The notes under the pieces are model-generated. The model did no database searches. It was not told the origin of the DNA and worked only from the letters and a program-made list of their open reading frames with translations. DNA of 64,000 bases from Boswellia sacra. Its lineage: Eukaryota; Streptophyta; Magnoliopsida; Sapindales; Burseraceae. The stretch is from the NCBI GenBank assembly GCA_013180625.2, contig SNVD02013826.1, positions 22,263-86,262 on the forward strand, read 5' to 3'. Below are positions 22,998 to 33,820 of the stretch, piece by piece (the stretch's first letter is position 1; every line of letters begins with the position of its first letter). The translations under genes were made by a program, and so were the position numbers.

Positions 22998-23168
22998 GGT
23001 AGATAGGTAAAAAGGAGAAAAAGAAAAAGAAAGAAAGAAAGAAGGAAAAAGAAAGAAAAAGAAAAAAAGAAGAGAAAGAAAAGAGAAAGAAAAAGAAAAA
23101 GAAGAGAGAGAAATAAGAGAGAAAAAAAGAGAGAAAAGAGAGAAAAAAAAGAGAGAAAAAGAAAAAAG
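22998..23168 (+). repeat. Purine-only tract of about 170 bp
   Basis: Almost uninterrupted A/G ('gaaaaagaaaaagaaagaaag' type). The same position in copy 2 is occupied by 29560-29695, and in X by a pyrimidine tract at 14470-14565. It is therefore an inherited part of the element and not a random microsatellite. Confidence 0.85.
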
Positions 23169-23339
23169 GCCCTACATCGGCCCTAAAGACAATTGAAGAA
23201 TTTTTTTAATAAAACCAGTGACAAGCACTCGACCTTGGCAATAGCTTAGCAACTCACAAGAAAAGAAGAGTAATACCAATTGACAAAATCTTCGACCAGA
23301 ATCGCTGCACTAAAGAATGTTTTGTCATAGCATCATAAG

Positions 23340-23490
23340 GTTGCTTTCTAAGCCCTTGAATGGGCACCTCGGCCCTTAGATGGGCACACTAGCCCTTGAA
23401 TGGGCATACCTTCACCCTTACATAGGCACATTGGCCTTTGAATGGGCACATCAACCCTCGAGTGGGCCCTTCAGCACTCAAATGGGCACA
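23340..23490 (+). repeat. Short array 'agcccttgaatgggcacac'
   Basis: About seven units of 20-21 bp. The same units lie at 31355-31445 in copy 2. It sits just upstream of the polypurine tract. Confidence 0.8.
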
Positions 23491-23617
23491 CCTTTTATAG
23501 GAGCAGAAGGAGAGAAAGATGATGATGAGAAAGTTTGATAGAACGAAGACGAAGGCGAAGATGTCGAGATGGAAGAAAGAAAGACGAAGCAAAAATACTT
23601 GATTAATGTTTGTGTCT

Positions 23618-23646
23618 CACAAACTTCTCCAAAGTAAGGGGCAAGC
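23618..23646 (+). promoter_or_regulatory. Polypurine tract before LTR E
   Basis: 'ctccaaagtaaggggcaagc' lies directly before TATAGACACTAAATTTT. Confidence 0.7.
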
Positions 23647-25609
23647 TATAGACACTAAATTTTTAAGGCTTGATGATGAGATGAAGATGAATGTGGAGTA
23701 ACAGTAATGACCAAAATGCCCTTGGAGGCAAAGAACGGAAAGGTGAGAGGGAATTGATGAAAGGTCTTAAAATTAGACATGTGACTTTAAAAAATCATAG
23801 AAATCAATTCAGAAGAAATCTAATGATAAGTCATATACCATTGCGAAGCTACGGATGTCTAATTTTCGTAGAAATTTATGGATTATGAATCAGAGTTGAA
23901 CTTGAAAAGTTATGCATAACTAAATAGACAAAAGGCTGGACAGGACTACACTGTAAAGTGCCAAAAATGGAAGGGTCAGAGGGAAGACAACCGCCTAGTT
24001 GTTGGCTAACTAGTTGTTGAGTGACAGCTACTCGACTGTCTGACAATTGCTCGACAGTTTTCCAATAGCTGCCTGGCTACTGGTGGCGTATTCTTGGAAA
24101 ATTTTTATTCAGATCTTCCTCTTTTGTTTTTTAGTTCCTTTTTCAACCTTGAGCCTCACCTATATAAACCCCCCTTAGCTCACTTCTCAAGGCATGTCGA
24201 TTATCGAATATAATCATCTCTTCTCCCTCTTGAAGACACACTTGAAAATTCGAGAAGTCTTTTACAGTTTAAAGTTTTTAGGTGTTCTATTTCTCTAAAT
24301 CTGGAAAAGTTACATCTTGAGAGCAATCCTCTCTTCTGCCCCCTATTTTCTTATTTACTTTTCTTGCTTAGAATAAGCATGTTTAAGGTTTAATTTTATG
24401 CTTAGAAGCATGTTTAGGGTTTTATGAATTATTCTAACCCTTATTTGTTTTGCAAGATGGATAAACGTGTCGAGGTAAGTTCGCTATCCTTTCTTTATTA
24501 GAAACACATTTAGGAATTTGATTTTCTTTGCAAATGCTTAGAATTATGGTTAGGAGCACATGTCTAAATCATGCTTAGGAGCACATGATTAGAAACATGA
24601 TTAGGAGAACTTATAATTGTTTTTAAGCATGATAGAAAATAATATAGAATTGGTAAAATTTACCATATTGCCCTTTGAATGTTTGGATTGGGCTAGAATA
24701 GCCTTGTTTGATTTTGATTGTTTGGCTTAGACTAAAAAATGCCATGATAACCATGTTTAGGTTAGCAATGCCATGATTTATTATAATTACTATAAATAGG
24801 CTAGAATTGCCATGCTAGGGTAGAATTCCCATGATAGAATTATCAAATCTAGATTGAAGTGCCATGATATTAGATTATGACTTTGTATTGAATTAATTGA
24901 TTTATGAATGTATGAATGTACTATGAATACACTATGATTAGAATAATGCCATGAAAGAGGCTTGATAAGCATTAAATAGACTCACATATGATGGTGAGGA
25001 ATTCACTATTTATCGATTCTCAAATTGATTGACTTCATATGCATGAATATGCTTTCTATTATTGAATGTTTTAATTGTATAAATGAATGAATGTTATAAT
25101 TGTATAAATGAATGAATGTTATATTTGAAGTGTTAAAGTATAATTTACTTTATTATTGAATAACAATTGTTGTAATCCTCTTCCCTTTCGTCCATGTATG
25201 ATGGAAATGTAATCTATTCTCCTCTTTATTTCAATGTATAAATATACAACTCCTTTGATTGAATAATCACTTTATTTGCTTAAAGAAGATAAAATGAAAA
25301 TGTGTGCATAAAGTGATTGAATAATCACTTTATTCGTCCATGGATGAATGTATGGAACATTTTATAGAGTTTATTTTGTTGTTGAAGAGCGATTTAATCC
25401 TCTCATCTATCCCCCATGTTTGAAAAGAAATGTAATTCAATTCTTCTCCCTCTTTCTTTTTTGAATATACAACTGCCATGATTGAAAATTGCCTTATTTG
25501 CTTGACGAAGATAAAATTAGAATGTATGCATAAAATGACCATTTAAGTGGACTATATAACCACATGAGCTATTTTAATTTGGTATACCCTAGTGGAGGCC
25601 CGATTTTGA
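23647..25609 (+). repeat. LTR E, nearly full length
   Basis: Starts TATAGACACTAAATTTTT (TG mutated to TA), has the TATA box at 24161-24168, and follows TatW order to 'ggtataccctagtggaggcccgattttgat'. It then leaves the LTR about 230 bp before the expected TTCACA end and enters internal sequence, a deletion junction. An exact 28-bp duplication around 25080-25130 ('gtataaatgaatgaatgtta') is a local tandem. Confidence 0.75.
24161..24168 (+). promoter_or_regulatory. TATA box of LTR E
   Basis: TATATAAA in 'gcctcacctatataaacccc', at the same relative place as in LTRs C, G and L. Confidence 0.6.
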
Positions 25610-26107
25610 TTGGTAATGAAACTATCAATGTCGTGTCTGCCTCTTCGCTGGCTATGAATAGGCTCGCTATACTGCTCACGGCACCGTTTGGCTCAAATAA
25701 TAGGAGCAGGATTGGGAGCTTGAATGGGAATCTAAGTATTCGGAATAACTCGAAGCCAGTTGATCCAAGAGGCATGTCTATTAAGCCTCCTCGTCGTATG
25801 AAGTCGAGGGCTATAACAAGAAATATCCCCTTCAAATGGTGCTAGAATAGACAGTCTCTCTTATAACCAAATCTGAAACAGAAAAATAAGAAAAAACTTT
25901 CTAAGTCGAAAACCTGAAAAGGTAACTTAGGCAAAAATTAAGGCAAATCTACTAAATTGAAAACCTAAAAGGACGGCTCAAGCAAAAGTTAAGGCAAGCT
26001 TGTTAATTCAAAAATCTTAAAGGGTGGCTTAGGCAAAAATAAGAGCATGACCAAAAAAAAAAAGTTAAGAAAAAAAGAACCCAATAAATCGAAAACCCGA
26101 AAAGGCG
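25610..26107 (+). other. Internal copy 2, left part
   Basis: 25610-25800 is an unusual GC-richer stretch, open on both strands for about 90 codons, with no domain I recognise. From 25785 it matches 17310 ('tatgaagtcgagggctata'). The 'gtcgaaaacctgaaaagg' array follows (25895-26107) until solo LTR insertion at 26108. Confidence 0.45.
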
Positions 26108-27540
26108 TGTGAGCCAGGCTTTTATCCTACCAGAGTGTTTACAACCACAACATTGTATCAAAGCCTGTTTCAAGACTTAAGAGAACACAAACGAGCCATG
26201 GGCATGTCTGGAGAAATGGAGTCACCACCTAAATCTTCAATTGAAAATAAATAGGGACAATCTGATCCCTTGCTATAGGGCCTAAACTACCTTCATCTTT
26301 TCAGAGATGGGTTCAGGAAGTTAGGTACAAGCCATTCGCATTGCGCTGATCAAAATTTGGCATCTAACAGGGTATACCAAATAAGAATAACTCAAGTTGT
26401 TATACAGGCCACTTAGGGTTGATCGTTTTATGCACACATTATTCATTTTATCTTCTTTAAGTAAATAAGGTGATTTCATTCATGGCAGTTGTATATTTAT
26501 ACATAGAAAGAAGGAGAAGAATAGATTATATTTTCTTCAAACATAAGGGAAGGGGAAGAGGATTACATTAATTGTTTTTTAATAGTAAAGTAAATTCATT
26601 CATTCATTCAAATAAATCATACATTCAAATACTAAATATAAATGATCTATTCGAGACTTAATAGATAACGAATTCGTCGCCACCATATGTGAGTCTATTC
26701 AATGGTTATCAAGCCTCTTTCATGGCATCATTCAAGGTCATATTTTTGTTTAATCATTCTAATCATTCCTTCTAAGTGATGGTCCCTTACCATCAATGTG
26801 AGTCGACCATCACTTCATGGCATCATACAATAAAACTTCTAAGCATGGTATATTCATAGTATATTGATACATTCATAAATCAATTAATTAAAATTCAATA
26901 CAAAGCCATAATCTAGAATCATAGCACTTCTACCTAGATTTGATAGTTCTATCATGGCAATTCCATCTAAGCATGACATTTCTAGCCTATTCATAGTGAT
27001 TATAATAAATCATGGCATTTTTAGCCTAATCATGTTTAATCATGGTCAAACCTGACAATTCTAGCACAATTCAAGCAATCAAGGGTAAATATGATAATTT
27101 CAACCTATTTTATACTATTTCCTAGCATGCTTCAAAATAATCTTTAAGTTCCATTTGTAGTATGATTTTAATCATGTGCTCTTAAGCATGTTTCTAAGTA
27201 TTCAGAAGAAAATAAAACCCTAGACATGATTCTAATAAAGAAAGGAAAGCAGACTTACCTTAACACGCTTATCCATCTAGCAAAGCAAACAAGGGTTTGA
27301 ACAATTCATAATAACTCCTAAACATGCTTCTAAGCATAAAAATAACTCCTAAACATGCTAATTCTAAACATAAATAAACCTAATCATGCTTAATTCTAAG
27401 CAAGAAAAATAAATTAGAAAAGAGGAAGGAGAAGAGAGAACTACTCTCAAGATTTACCCTTTCTGGGTTTAGATCAATATTAGATGACCGAAAAAATATT
27501 AGACTAGAAATGACTCTTTGGAATTCTCACAAGTGTGTCT

Positions 27541-27577
<37 letters not shown>

Positions 27578-28132
27578 TTCTAGATGTCTTGGAAGTGAGG
27601 AGGAGGGCCGTTTATAGGAGACAGATTGAGTAGAGAAAGGAAGAAAAAAAAACAAAAAAGGAAGGTCTCATAAAAATTTTCTAAGAATACGCGACCAATA
27701 GCCAACTGACTGTTGGTAGACCACCGGCCAGTACTTTGATAGCTAACCGACTATTGGCTAATAGCTGGTCAGCACTTTGATAGTTAGTCGACTGTTGTAC
27801 ACCGGACTTTCCTATTTTGTAACTTTTTGGTGCAATCTTTTTTTGACCTTCGTTTGTTTGATCGTGCATAAATTTTTGAGTTCAACTCTGATTTGTGATT
27901 TGTAAATTTCTATGAAACTAAACATTCGTAGCTTCGTAACGGTATATGGCTTATCATCAGATTTCTCTAAGATTGATTTATGTGATTTTTTAAATTCATG
28001 GGTCAGTTTTTTAGACTCTTAGTTGGTTTCTTCTAACCCTTCTCCCTTTGGCTTCCAAGGGCATTTCGATCATTTTTGTTACTTAAATTCATCTTTATTT
28101 CATCATCGAGCCTCAAAAATCAAGTATCTACA
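26108..28132 (-). mobile_element. Solo TatW LTR (minus) inside the copy 2 repeat array
   Basis: Runs from TGTGAGCCAGGCTTTTATCC to ...CTCAAAAATCAAGTATCTACA, 2,025 bp, and has no interior. Left of it the array reads 'gaaaacccgaaaaggcg' and right of it 'gggtatcttaggcaaaaat', so the array unit is simply split. The flanks aggcg and gggta match poorly, so the target duplication has decayed. It contains a (GA)n run at 27542-27574. Confidence 0.75.
27542..27574. repeat. (AG)n microsatellite
   Basis: About 16 AG units in the solo LTR, in the region corresponding to 'gaagacacacttgagaattc' of sister LTRs. It probably expanded from a short GA run. Confidence 0.9.
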
Positions 28133-28859
28133 GGGTATCTTAGGCAAAAATGGGGGATAAAAGGAAAGTACTTGAAGAAGTAGAAGACTGCCACTGAACC
28201 TTTGACTCAGATTAATCCTAACACGATCTAGTCTGAATAATGTTTTAGTAAGAATCTAGGAAACTGCTGTGAAACCGGGTCCTATCTGAGGAATGATGGC
28301 CAAAAAATGTGGATCCTTGAGACTGTCTGGTGAAACCAGTAGAAACTATGCAAGATGGCAAAACTGAAGAAGGCAAAGCTAACCAGCGAAGGTCCTATCT
28401 ATCATTTTAAGCAAAAGCATGATGGAAGATAATGTCACTCTACCACCTCTATTGTGAATACCCATGGTCGAAATTGAAAAGTCGAAGAAATTGATAAGAT
28501 TAGACATCGATGGTGTCTCAACAGTAGGCAAAATGATGCTATCAGAACTGGACAAAAGATAACCATGTAAGATGGAGAATTCCTTATATAGGTTGCAAAG
28601 CTCTTACCTATTGAAGCAAAAGATGTGATCATGAGGATCTTAGAAGGTCGTGCATTTCTTAAAAAAAAGAATGTCAAACTTCATATGTCGAAGGAACTTC
28701 AAATCGTAAAGATCGCTGGACTTGAGTTGTTTTCGGTCGTCATCCTTTTGAAACTTCAAAAGAGGCTAGAGGGCTTTAAGAGTGGCCTTAGACATGTTAA
28801 AAAATGCAAGAAGGGGTGTTGGAAGGTGTGAAAAGAAATAGAAAAGAAAAAAAGAAGGT
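28133..28859 (+). other. Internal copy 2, middle part
   Basis: Aligns with 17720-18247 plus 20062-20200 of copy 1 ('gcagaagactgcca', 'cgatctagtctga', 'gaggatct.agaaggtcgtgcattt'). It contains the uninterrupted counterpart (28690-28760) of the solo copia LTR target. No protein domain was recognised. Confidence 0.5.
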
Positions 28860-28990
28860 CGATGGCAACAGTCCTAACTCATCATCACCTTTATCATCAG
28901 CATCAACTGAAGAAGTAACCTCCTGATCCTTAAGACGCTCAAACTCTCGTTCTAGACACTCGATTTACTGGCGTCTTATCTAGACCAAGC
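28860..28990 (-). pseudogene. Remnant of the PMD gene C-terminal end in copy 2
   Basis: On the minus strand it reads a short coiled-coil piece 'CLEREFERLKDQEVTSS' followed by an acidic 'DADDKGDDELG' end. The equivalent C-terminal end in copy 1 lies at 20660-20800. The rest of the PMD gene is missing, replaced after about 29040 by repeats. Confidence 0.55.
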
Positions 28991-29289
28991 AAGAAGCATA
29001 GAGTTAGAAAAGATTATTAAGATAGACATCATGCAAACATGAAACATAAAACATTTTCTTGTAAGAAGCATGATCTAAAATGGAGCATAGTCCATAAGGG
29101 ACTGAGTTTTGCAGAAATCATGATACAATATGAAATATTAGGGGCATTTGCAAAGGAAAAAGGCTTAATACCTAGCAGAATGGAAGCAATATGTTGTGCA
29201 AGCCGCTTGAATCAAGCAATTTAGTCTTGGGTAGACCCAGAAATGCAGATTAGATAACTCAGTCTCAATTCAAATAGAATGTTTTGAAG

Positions 29290-29535
29290 ACCTGCTTCGA
29301 AGAAGGCATCCACCTTGAAGAAAGAACCTCCCTTGAAAAATGGTATTTACGATGAAGATGTCTACCTTGAAGAAGGCATCTTCTTTGAAGAAGGAAGTTC
29401 ACCATGAAGAAGGAATTTGAAGTCTACCCTAAAGAAGGGATTTTGAAGAAGAAATTTGATGTTCACTTGAAGAAAGAAAATCCACCTTGAAGATGACAGG
29501 TCACCTTGAAGAAAGGATTTGAAAAAGAAGAAGAT
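29290..29535 (+). repeat. Minisatellite array 'accttgaagaaggcatctacc'
   Basis: Degenerate 18-24 bp units, the same family as 4225-4565 and the reverse of 11650-11990. Confidence 0.8.
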
Positions 29536-29559
29536 TCATAATCAGATAGTTGGAAGGGT

Positions 29560-29695
29560 TAAAGGGGAAGAAGTTAAGGAAAAAGAAGAAAAAGAAGAAG
29601 AAAAGTGAAAGAAAGAGAGAGAGAAAAAAAAGAGAGAAATAAAAGAGGGAAAAAGAAGTGAGAAAAAGAAGAAAAGAAAAGAATAGAAAAAAACT
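29560..29695 (+). repeat. Purine-rich tract of copy 2
   Basis: A/G-only stretch ('gaagaaaaagaagaagaaaag') followed by 'ctatatcgatcttaagacattgaaagaa', which aligns with 23170-23210 after the purine tract of copy 1. Confidence 0.8.
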
Positions 29696-30265
29696 CTATA
29701 TCGATCTTAAGACATTGAAAGAACTTTTGAAATATACCGGTGACAAGCACTCAACCATGGCAATAGCTTAGCAACTCACAAGGAAAGAAAAGTAACATCA
29801 GTCAATAGAATCCTTTAACCAATTCACATAGAAGAATTCCTCTAGATCCTAGAAAGCAATTTGTTGAAGAATATACCGAACAAGGTAAAAACTTTGAGGT
29901 AATTTGAAATCATCAAAAGATGATTGATATTTTGCAGGAATTTACAAGGACGATGGAGAGATCCCCAATGAGTCCTAGCATCAACAATATGATATTATCT
30001 TTCCTACTAAAGGGTCATACAATGTAAAATCTGAAGAGATAAAAAACGAAGAATGCTCCAGCATAACGAATGAAGAATTTTCCCTAGCGGACGAGAAGAA
30101 ATAAAGAAAAAGAAGAATACTCAAAAGAGGCCATGAAATCCAATGGATGCAAGGTCTGAAGAGATCAAAGAAGAATGAAGTACTCACTATAAGCATGAAG
30201 AATGAAAGGGTCTAAAGATCGTGAAACATTACATGATAGACGTTTTCCCTGTGGGCTTGCAGTAG
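29696..30265 (+). other. Internal copy 2, right part
   Basis: Starts with sequence shared with 23170-23300 ('ggtgacaagcactc.accatggcaatagcttagcaactcac'). It continues with noncoding sequence similar to the reverse of 11200-11570. No gene was recognised. Confidence 0.45.
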
Positions 30266-30473
30266 AAGGAAACCCTAAGAAGCAGGTGTACTTAAGAGTA
30301 TTTTAAGCCCTTAGAATAGGCACAAGCCTTAAGAAGAGGTGCACTAAAGAGTGTTGAAAATCCTAAGAAAAAGGTACACTTAGGAGTGTTTTAAGCCCTT
30401 AGAATAGACACAATCCTTAAGAAGAGGTGTATAAAGAGTGTTGAAAACCCCAGAAAGTAGGTGCACTTAAAAA
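30266..30473 (+). repeat. Array 'cttaagagtattttaagcccttagaatagg'
   Basis: Units of about 60-70 bp with 'aagcccttagaataggcaca' and 'gtgcactaaagagtgttgaaaa'. The hAT element at 30474 splits the array, which resumes at 31243. Confidence 0.75.
30466..30473. repeat. Left 8-bp target duplication of the hAT element
   Basis: cttaaaaa here against cttagaaa at 31235-31242, 7 of 8 bases. Confidence 0.8.
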
Positions 30474-31234
30474 TAGGAGTGGCAAAATAACCCGACCGGG
30501 GCTGGGGACCCCAAAAACCCGGATGTCCAAGGCCGGCGAATCACTCAAAAAGTCAAGAAAATTAGCCAGGGCTGAGGTACAAATTTTCTGCCATGCCCAG
30601 GCTAGGGACCCAAAATTGAACTCGGGGTAGTAATTGAAATTAGGATATATGTTGGATTACTTTTACATCCCTTAGTTTATAATACTCACTTATAAGCCCT
30701 TATTCGAATTCAAGCCGATATCCTGCTTCTTTTGCCTAACAGCCTAAGGTCCCAAGCCCAACCCATGTGAAAATTTAAAAAATTAAATGAAAGAAAGTTG
30801 CCATACATGCAGCTTGAACCTATTCCCTTTTGAATTGAAATGCATAGCATAGTACAACATGCTGCCACCGAGTTGTAACTTATTTTGCTATTATGGATAA
30901 ACGTCAAAAATATATATAGTTTTATTAAAAAAAATTGAATGAAAAGAAAGCTGCCATGCATGAGGCTCGAACCTAGTACCTTATTCATTAAAATAACACA
31001 GAAAGAGTACAACATGCTTTCGCCCAGCTGTAGCTCACATCGCTACAGTATTAAACGCCAAAAAAATATATAGCTTTATAAAATGTATCAGAATTAAAAA
31101 AAAAATACATCCCGAGTTTTAATCTTGGGTTATTAAAAAACCCAGCCTCGGCCTAGAGAAAAAATTTTGGGGAATTTCTTGGGGCTAGATTTAAAAATTG
31201 GAGGCCAAGGCTGGCCCCAGGTTTGCCATCCCTA
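30474..31234. mobile_element. Non-autonomous hAT-type transposon, 761 bp
   Basis: Terminal inverted repeats are TAGGAGTGGCAAA on the left and TTTGCCATCCCTA on the right (11 of 13 match). 8-bp target duplications flank it. TAGGG-TGGCAA ends with 8-bp duplications are typical of hAT elements. GC-rich subterminal parts ('cccgaccggggctggggac' on the left, 'ggccaaggctggccccag' on the right) contrast with an AT-rich centre. The centre holds two tandem copies of about 165 bp (30775-30925 and 30935-31085) built on 'gaaagctgccatgcatg..gctcgaacct' and 'cgccaaaaa.atatatag'. No transposase is encoded. Confidence 0.85.
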
Positions 31235-31242
31235 CTTAGAAA

Positions 31243-31450
31243 AGGCGCACTGAAGAGTGTTAACGAATCCTAGGAAGTAGGTACATTGAAGAGTGTTAGA
31301 AAACCCAAGAATTAGGTACACTAAGGAGTGTTTTATCATAGCATGATAAGGATGCTTTCTAGTCCTCGAATAGGCACCTTAGCCCTTGAGTGGGCATACC
31401 GGCCCTTAAATGGGCGCATTAGCCCTCGAGTGGGCATACCTTTTTGTATG
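31243..31450 (+). repeat. Continuation of the 3' arrays in copy 2
   Basis: First the 'ggcgcactgaagagtgttaacgaatcc' units, then five 'agccctcgagtgggcatacc' units equivalent to 23340-23490. Confidence 0.75.
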
Positions 31451-31562
31451 AATGAAATAGGAAAGAAGATGATGAGAAGTTTGACAGAATGCAGATAAAG
31501 GCGAAGATGTCGAGGTGAGAGGAAGAAAGACGAAGCAAGAGTATGTTGTCGATTTTTGTGTC

Positions 31563-31592
31563 TCACAAACTTCTCCAAAGCAGGGGATAAGC
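31563..31592 (+). promoter_or_regulatory. Polypurine tract before LTR G
   Basis: 'ctccaaagcaggggataagc' lies directly before TATAGACATTGG. Confidence 0.7.
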
Positions 31593-33408
31593 TATAGACA
31601 TTGGATTTTTGAGGCTCGATGATGAAGTGAATATGAATGTCAAGTAATAGAAATGATCGAAATGCCCTTGGAAGAAAAAGGAAGAAGGGTTAGAAGAAAC
31701 CAACCAAGAGCACTAAAACTGACACATGACTTCAAAAAATTACAGAAATCAATCCAGAGGAATCTGTTGATGAGTCATATACCATTGTGAAGCTACATAT
31801 GTCTAGTTTTCATAAAATTTTACAGATCATGAATTAGAGTTGAACTTGAAAAGTTATTAATGATTGAATAAACAAAGGTCAGAAGGGATTGCACTGAAAA
31901 GTTACAAAATAGGAAGGTCCAGTGGGCAATAGCCGACCGGCTGTTGTCCTACTAGAAATGGCAAATCTCGCCACCAACCTTCATTTTTTTGTTTCTTTGC
32001 TTCCTTTTTCAATCCAACCCGTTTCCTATATAAACAGACCTCCTCCTCACTTTCAAGAGACATCAAATTCATCTCTTCTCCCTCTTGAAGACACACTTGA
32101 GAATTCAAGGAGTCTTTTTTAATCTAAAGTTTTCAGGCGTTTTATATTACTCTAAACCTAGAAAGGGTACATCTTGAGAGCAGTTCTCTCTTCTTCCTCC
32201 TCTTTTTTTTTTTATTTTTCTAGCTTTATAATAAGCATGCTTAGGTTTATTTTATGCTTAGAATAAGCATGTTTAGTATTTATTTTGATGCTTAGAAGCA
32301 TGTTTAGGATTTTATAAATTGTTTAATCCTTTATTTGTTTTCCAAGGTAGAAATACGTGTTAAGTTAAGTTTGCTTTCCTTTCTTTATTTAGACACATGT
32401 TAGGAATTTATTTTCTTCACGATTGCTTGGAATCATGCTTGAGAGCACATGTCCAGAATCATGCTTAATAGCACATGAATAGAATCATTCTAGGAGAACT
32501 TATGATTGCTTTGAAGTATGCTAGGAAATAGCATAGAATAGGTATGAATTACCTTATTAGCCCCTTAAGCACTTGGATTAATTTAGAATAACCTTGTTTG
32601 ATTTTGATTGATTGAATTAGGTTAGAAATGCCACGATTCACTATAAATTGATATGAATTATGCTAGAATAGCAATAGGTAGAATTACCATGATTTATCAA
32701 ATCTAAGCAGAAGTGCCATGATTCTTGATTATGGCTTTGTATAGAATTTTAATTAATTGATATGAATGGATGTAAGGATATACTTGTAGAGGCTTGATAG
32801 ATATTGAATAGACTCACATATGGTGGTGGGGAATTCATTATCTATTGAGTCTTGAATTGTTTTTTTTTGTTTAATGATTGAATATATGATTTGTCATGGA
32901 TTAATGTATGGAGTATTTTATAGAATTTATTTTATTATTGAAGAGCAATGTAATCCTCTCTCCTATCCCCAATGTTTGAGAGGAAATGTAATTTAATTCT
33001 CCTTCCTCTTTCTTTGTTTGAATATACAACTGCCATGATTGAAAATCACATTATTTGTCTAACGAAGATAAAATTGGAATGTGTGCATAAAATGAATCAT
33101 TTAAGTGGACTATATAACAACATGAGCTATTTTAATTTGGTATACCTTAGTGAAGGTCGAATTTTGATCTAGGCAAGATGAATGGCTCGTACTAACTTTC
33201 CAAACCCATTTTTGAAGGGATGAGGGTAGTTTAGGTCCTGAAGCGATGGATCATATTGCCTTCATTTTTTCCCAATTGAATAATTGGGTGGCGACTCCAT
33301 TTCTTTAGAAGTGCCCATGGCTCATTTGTATTCCCTTAAGTCTTAAAAGAGGCTTTGACATAATATCGTGGTCGTAAACACTCAGGCAGAATGAAAGCTC
33401 CATTCACT
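31593..33408 (+). repeat. LTR G, full-length 3' LTR of block Y
   Basis: Starts TATAGACATTGGATTTTTGAG, ends GAAAGCTCCATTCACT, 1,816 bp. The TATA box is at 32027-32034. The right end abuts ataat and then the gag of X on the other strand. Both termini carry single-base decay (TG to TA, CA to CT). Confidence 0.75.
32027..32034 (+). promoter_or_regulatory. TATA box of LTR G
   Basis: TATATAAA in 'cgtttcctatataaacag', conserved with the other TatW LTRs. Confidence 0.6.
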
Positions 33409-33820
33409 ATAATGTCTCAAATACGTCTTTGGATTGTCCTCTTCATTAAATTTGGAAAAATCGGACACGTGAACTTCGATAGCAAGCCATTTCTCTAATT
33501 AGCAGAATGTTATCTAGTTCTTCAACCCCTTTCAACCCCTTTATCTTTAAGAGAGATTGGACTTTCTCTATGTCCTTGGCTAACTACTTGACCGATTCGA
33601 GGTTCTTCTTATACAACTGGGTTTTTTCCCCTATCTCTACCTTGGCTAGTCTTACGCTCATCACCATGATGTCCACCTTGCAGCGATTGGTTAGCTTGGT
33701 TGGGCCCACTTCGTATAGCTTTTATAAGCTGGGCCAACTTTTGTTGAATTGAGATGATATCAGCCCTTAATTAGGCTATCTCTTCATTGTTGTTGTTGGG
33801 TGCGACTATTTTAGCAATTG
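33409..33820 (-). pseudogene. gag of element X, 5' part
   Basis: The minus strand ends at the Y junction with a segment 'VSDFSKFNEEDNPKTYLRH', equivalent to 'LSDLPKFNGKGNPKTYLR' in element L (about 48135-48185). Upstream it includes a Gln-poor N-terminal coiled region. The expected start codon next to 'VAPNN' is ATA instead of ATG (near 33812), so the start is lost. Across the Y insertion it continues into 15869-15130 in the same frame. Confidence 0.7.

Larger units (their letters stand above)
15875..33408 (+). mobile_element. Block Y: recombinant TatW element inserted in the gag of X
   Basis: The order is LTR C (truncated), LTR D start, internal copy 1, LTR E (truncated at its end), internal copy 2, LTR G (full length). 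All are on the plus strand. Block boundaries are a TG terminus at 15875 and a mutated TTCACT terminus at 33408, flanked by atact/ataat. The two internal copies are homologous over much of their length but differ by large deletions, so unequal recombination between related elements is the simplest explanation. Neither copy has recognisable gag or pol. Confidence 0.65.
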
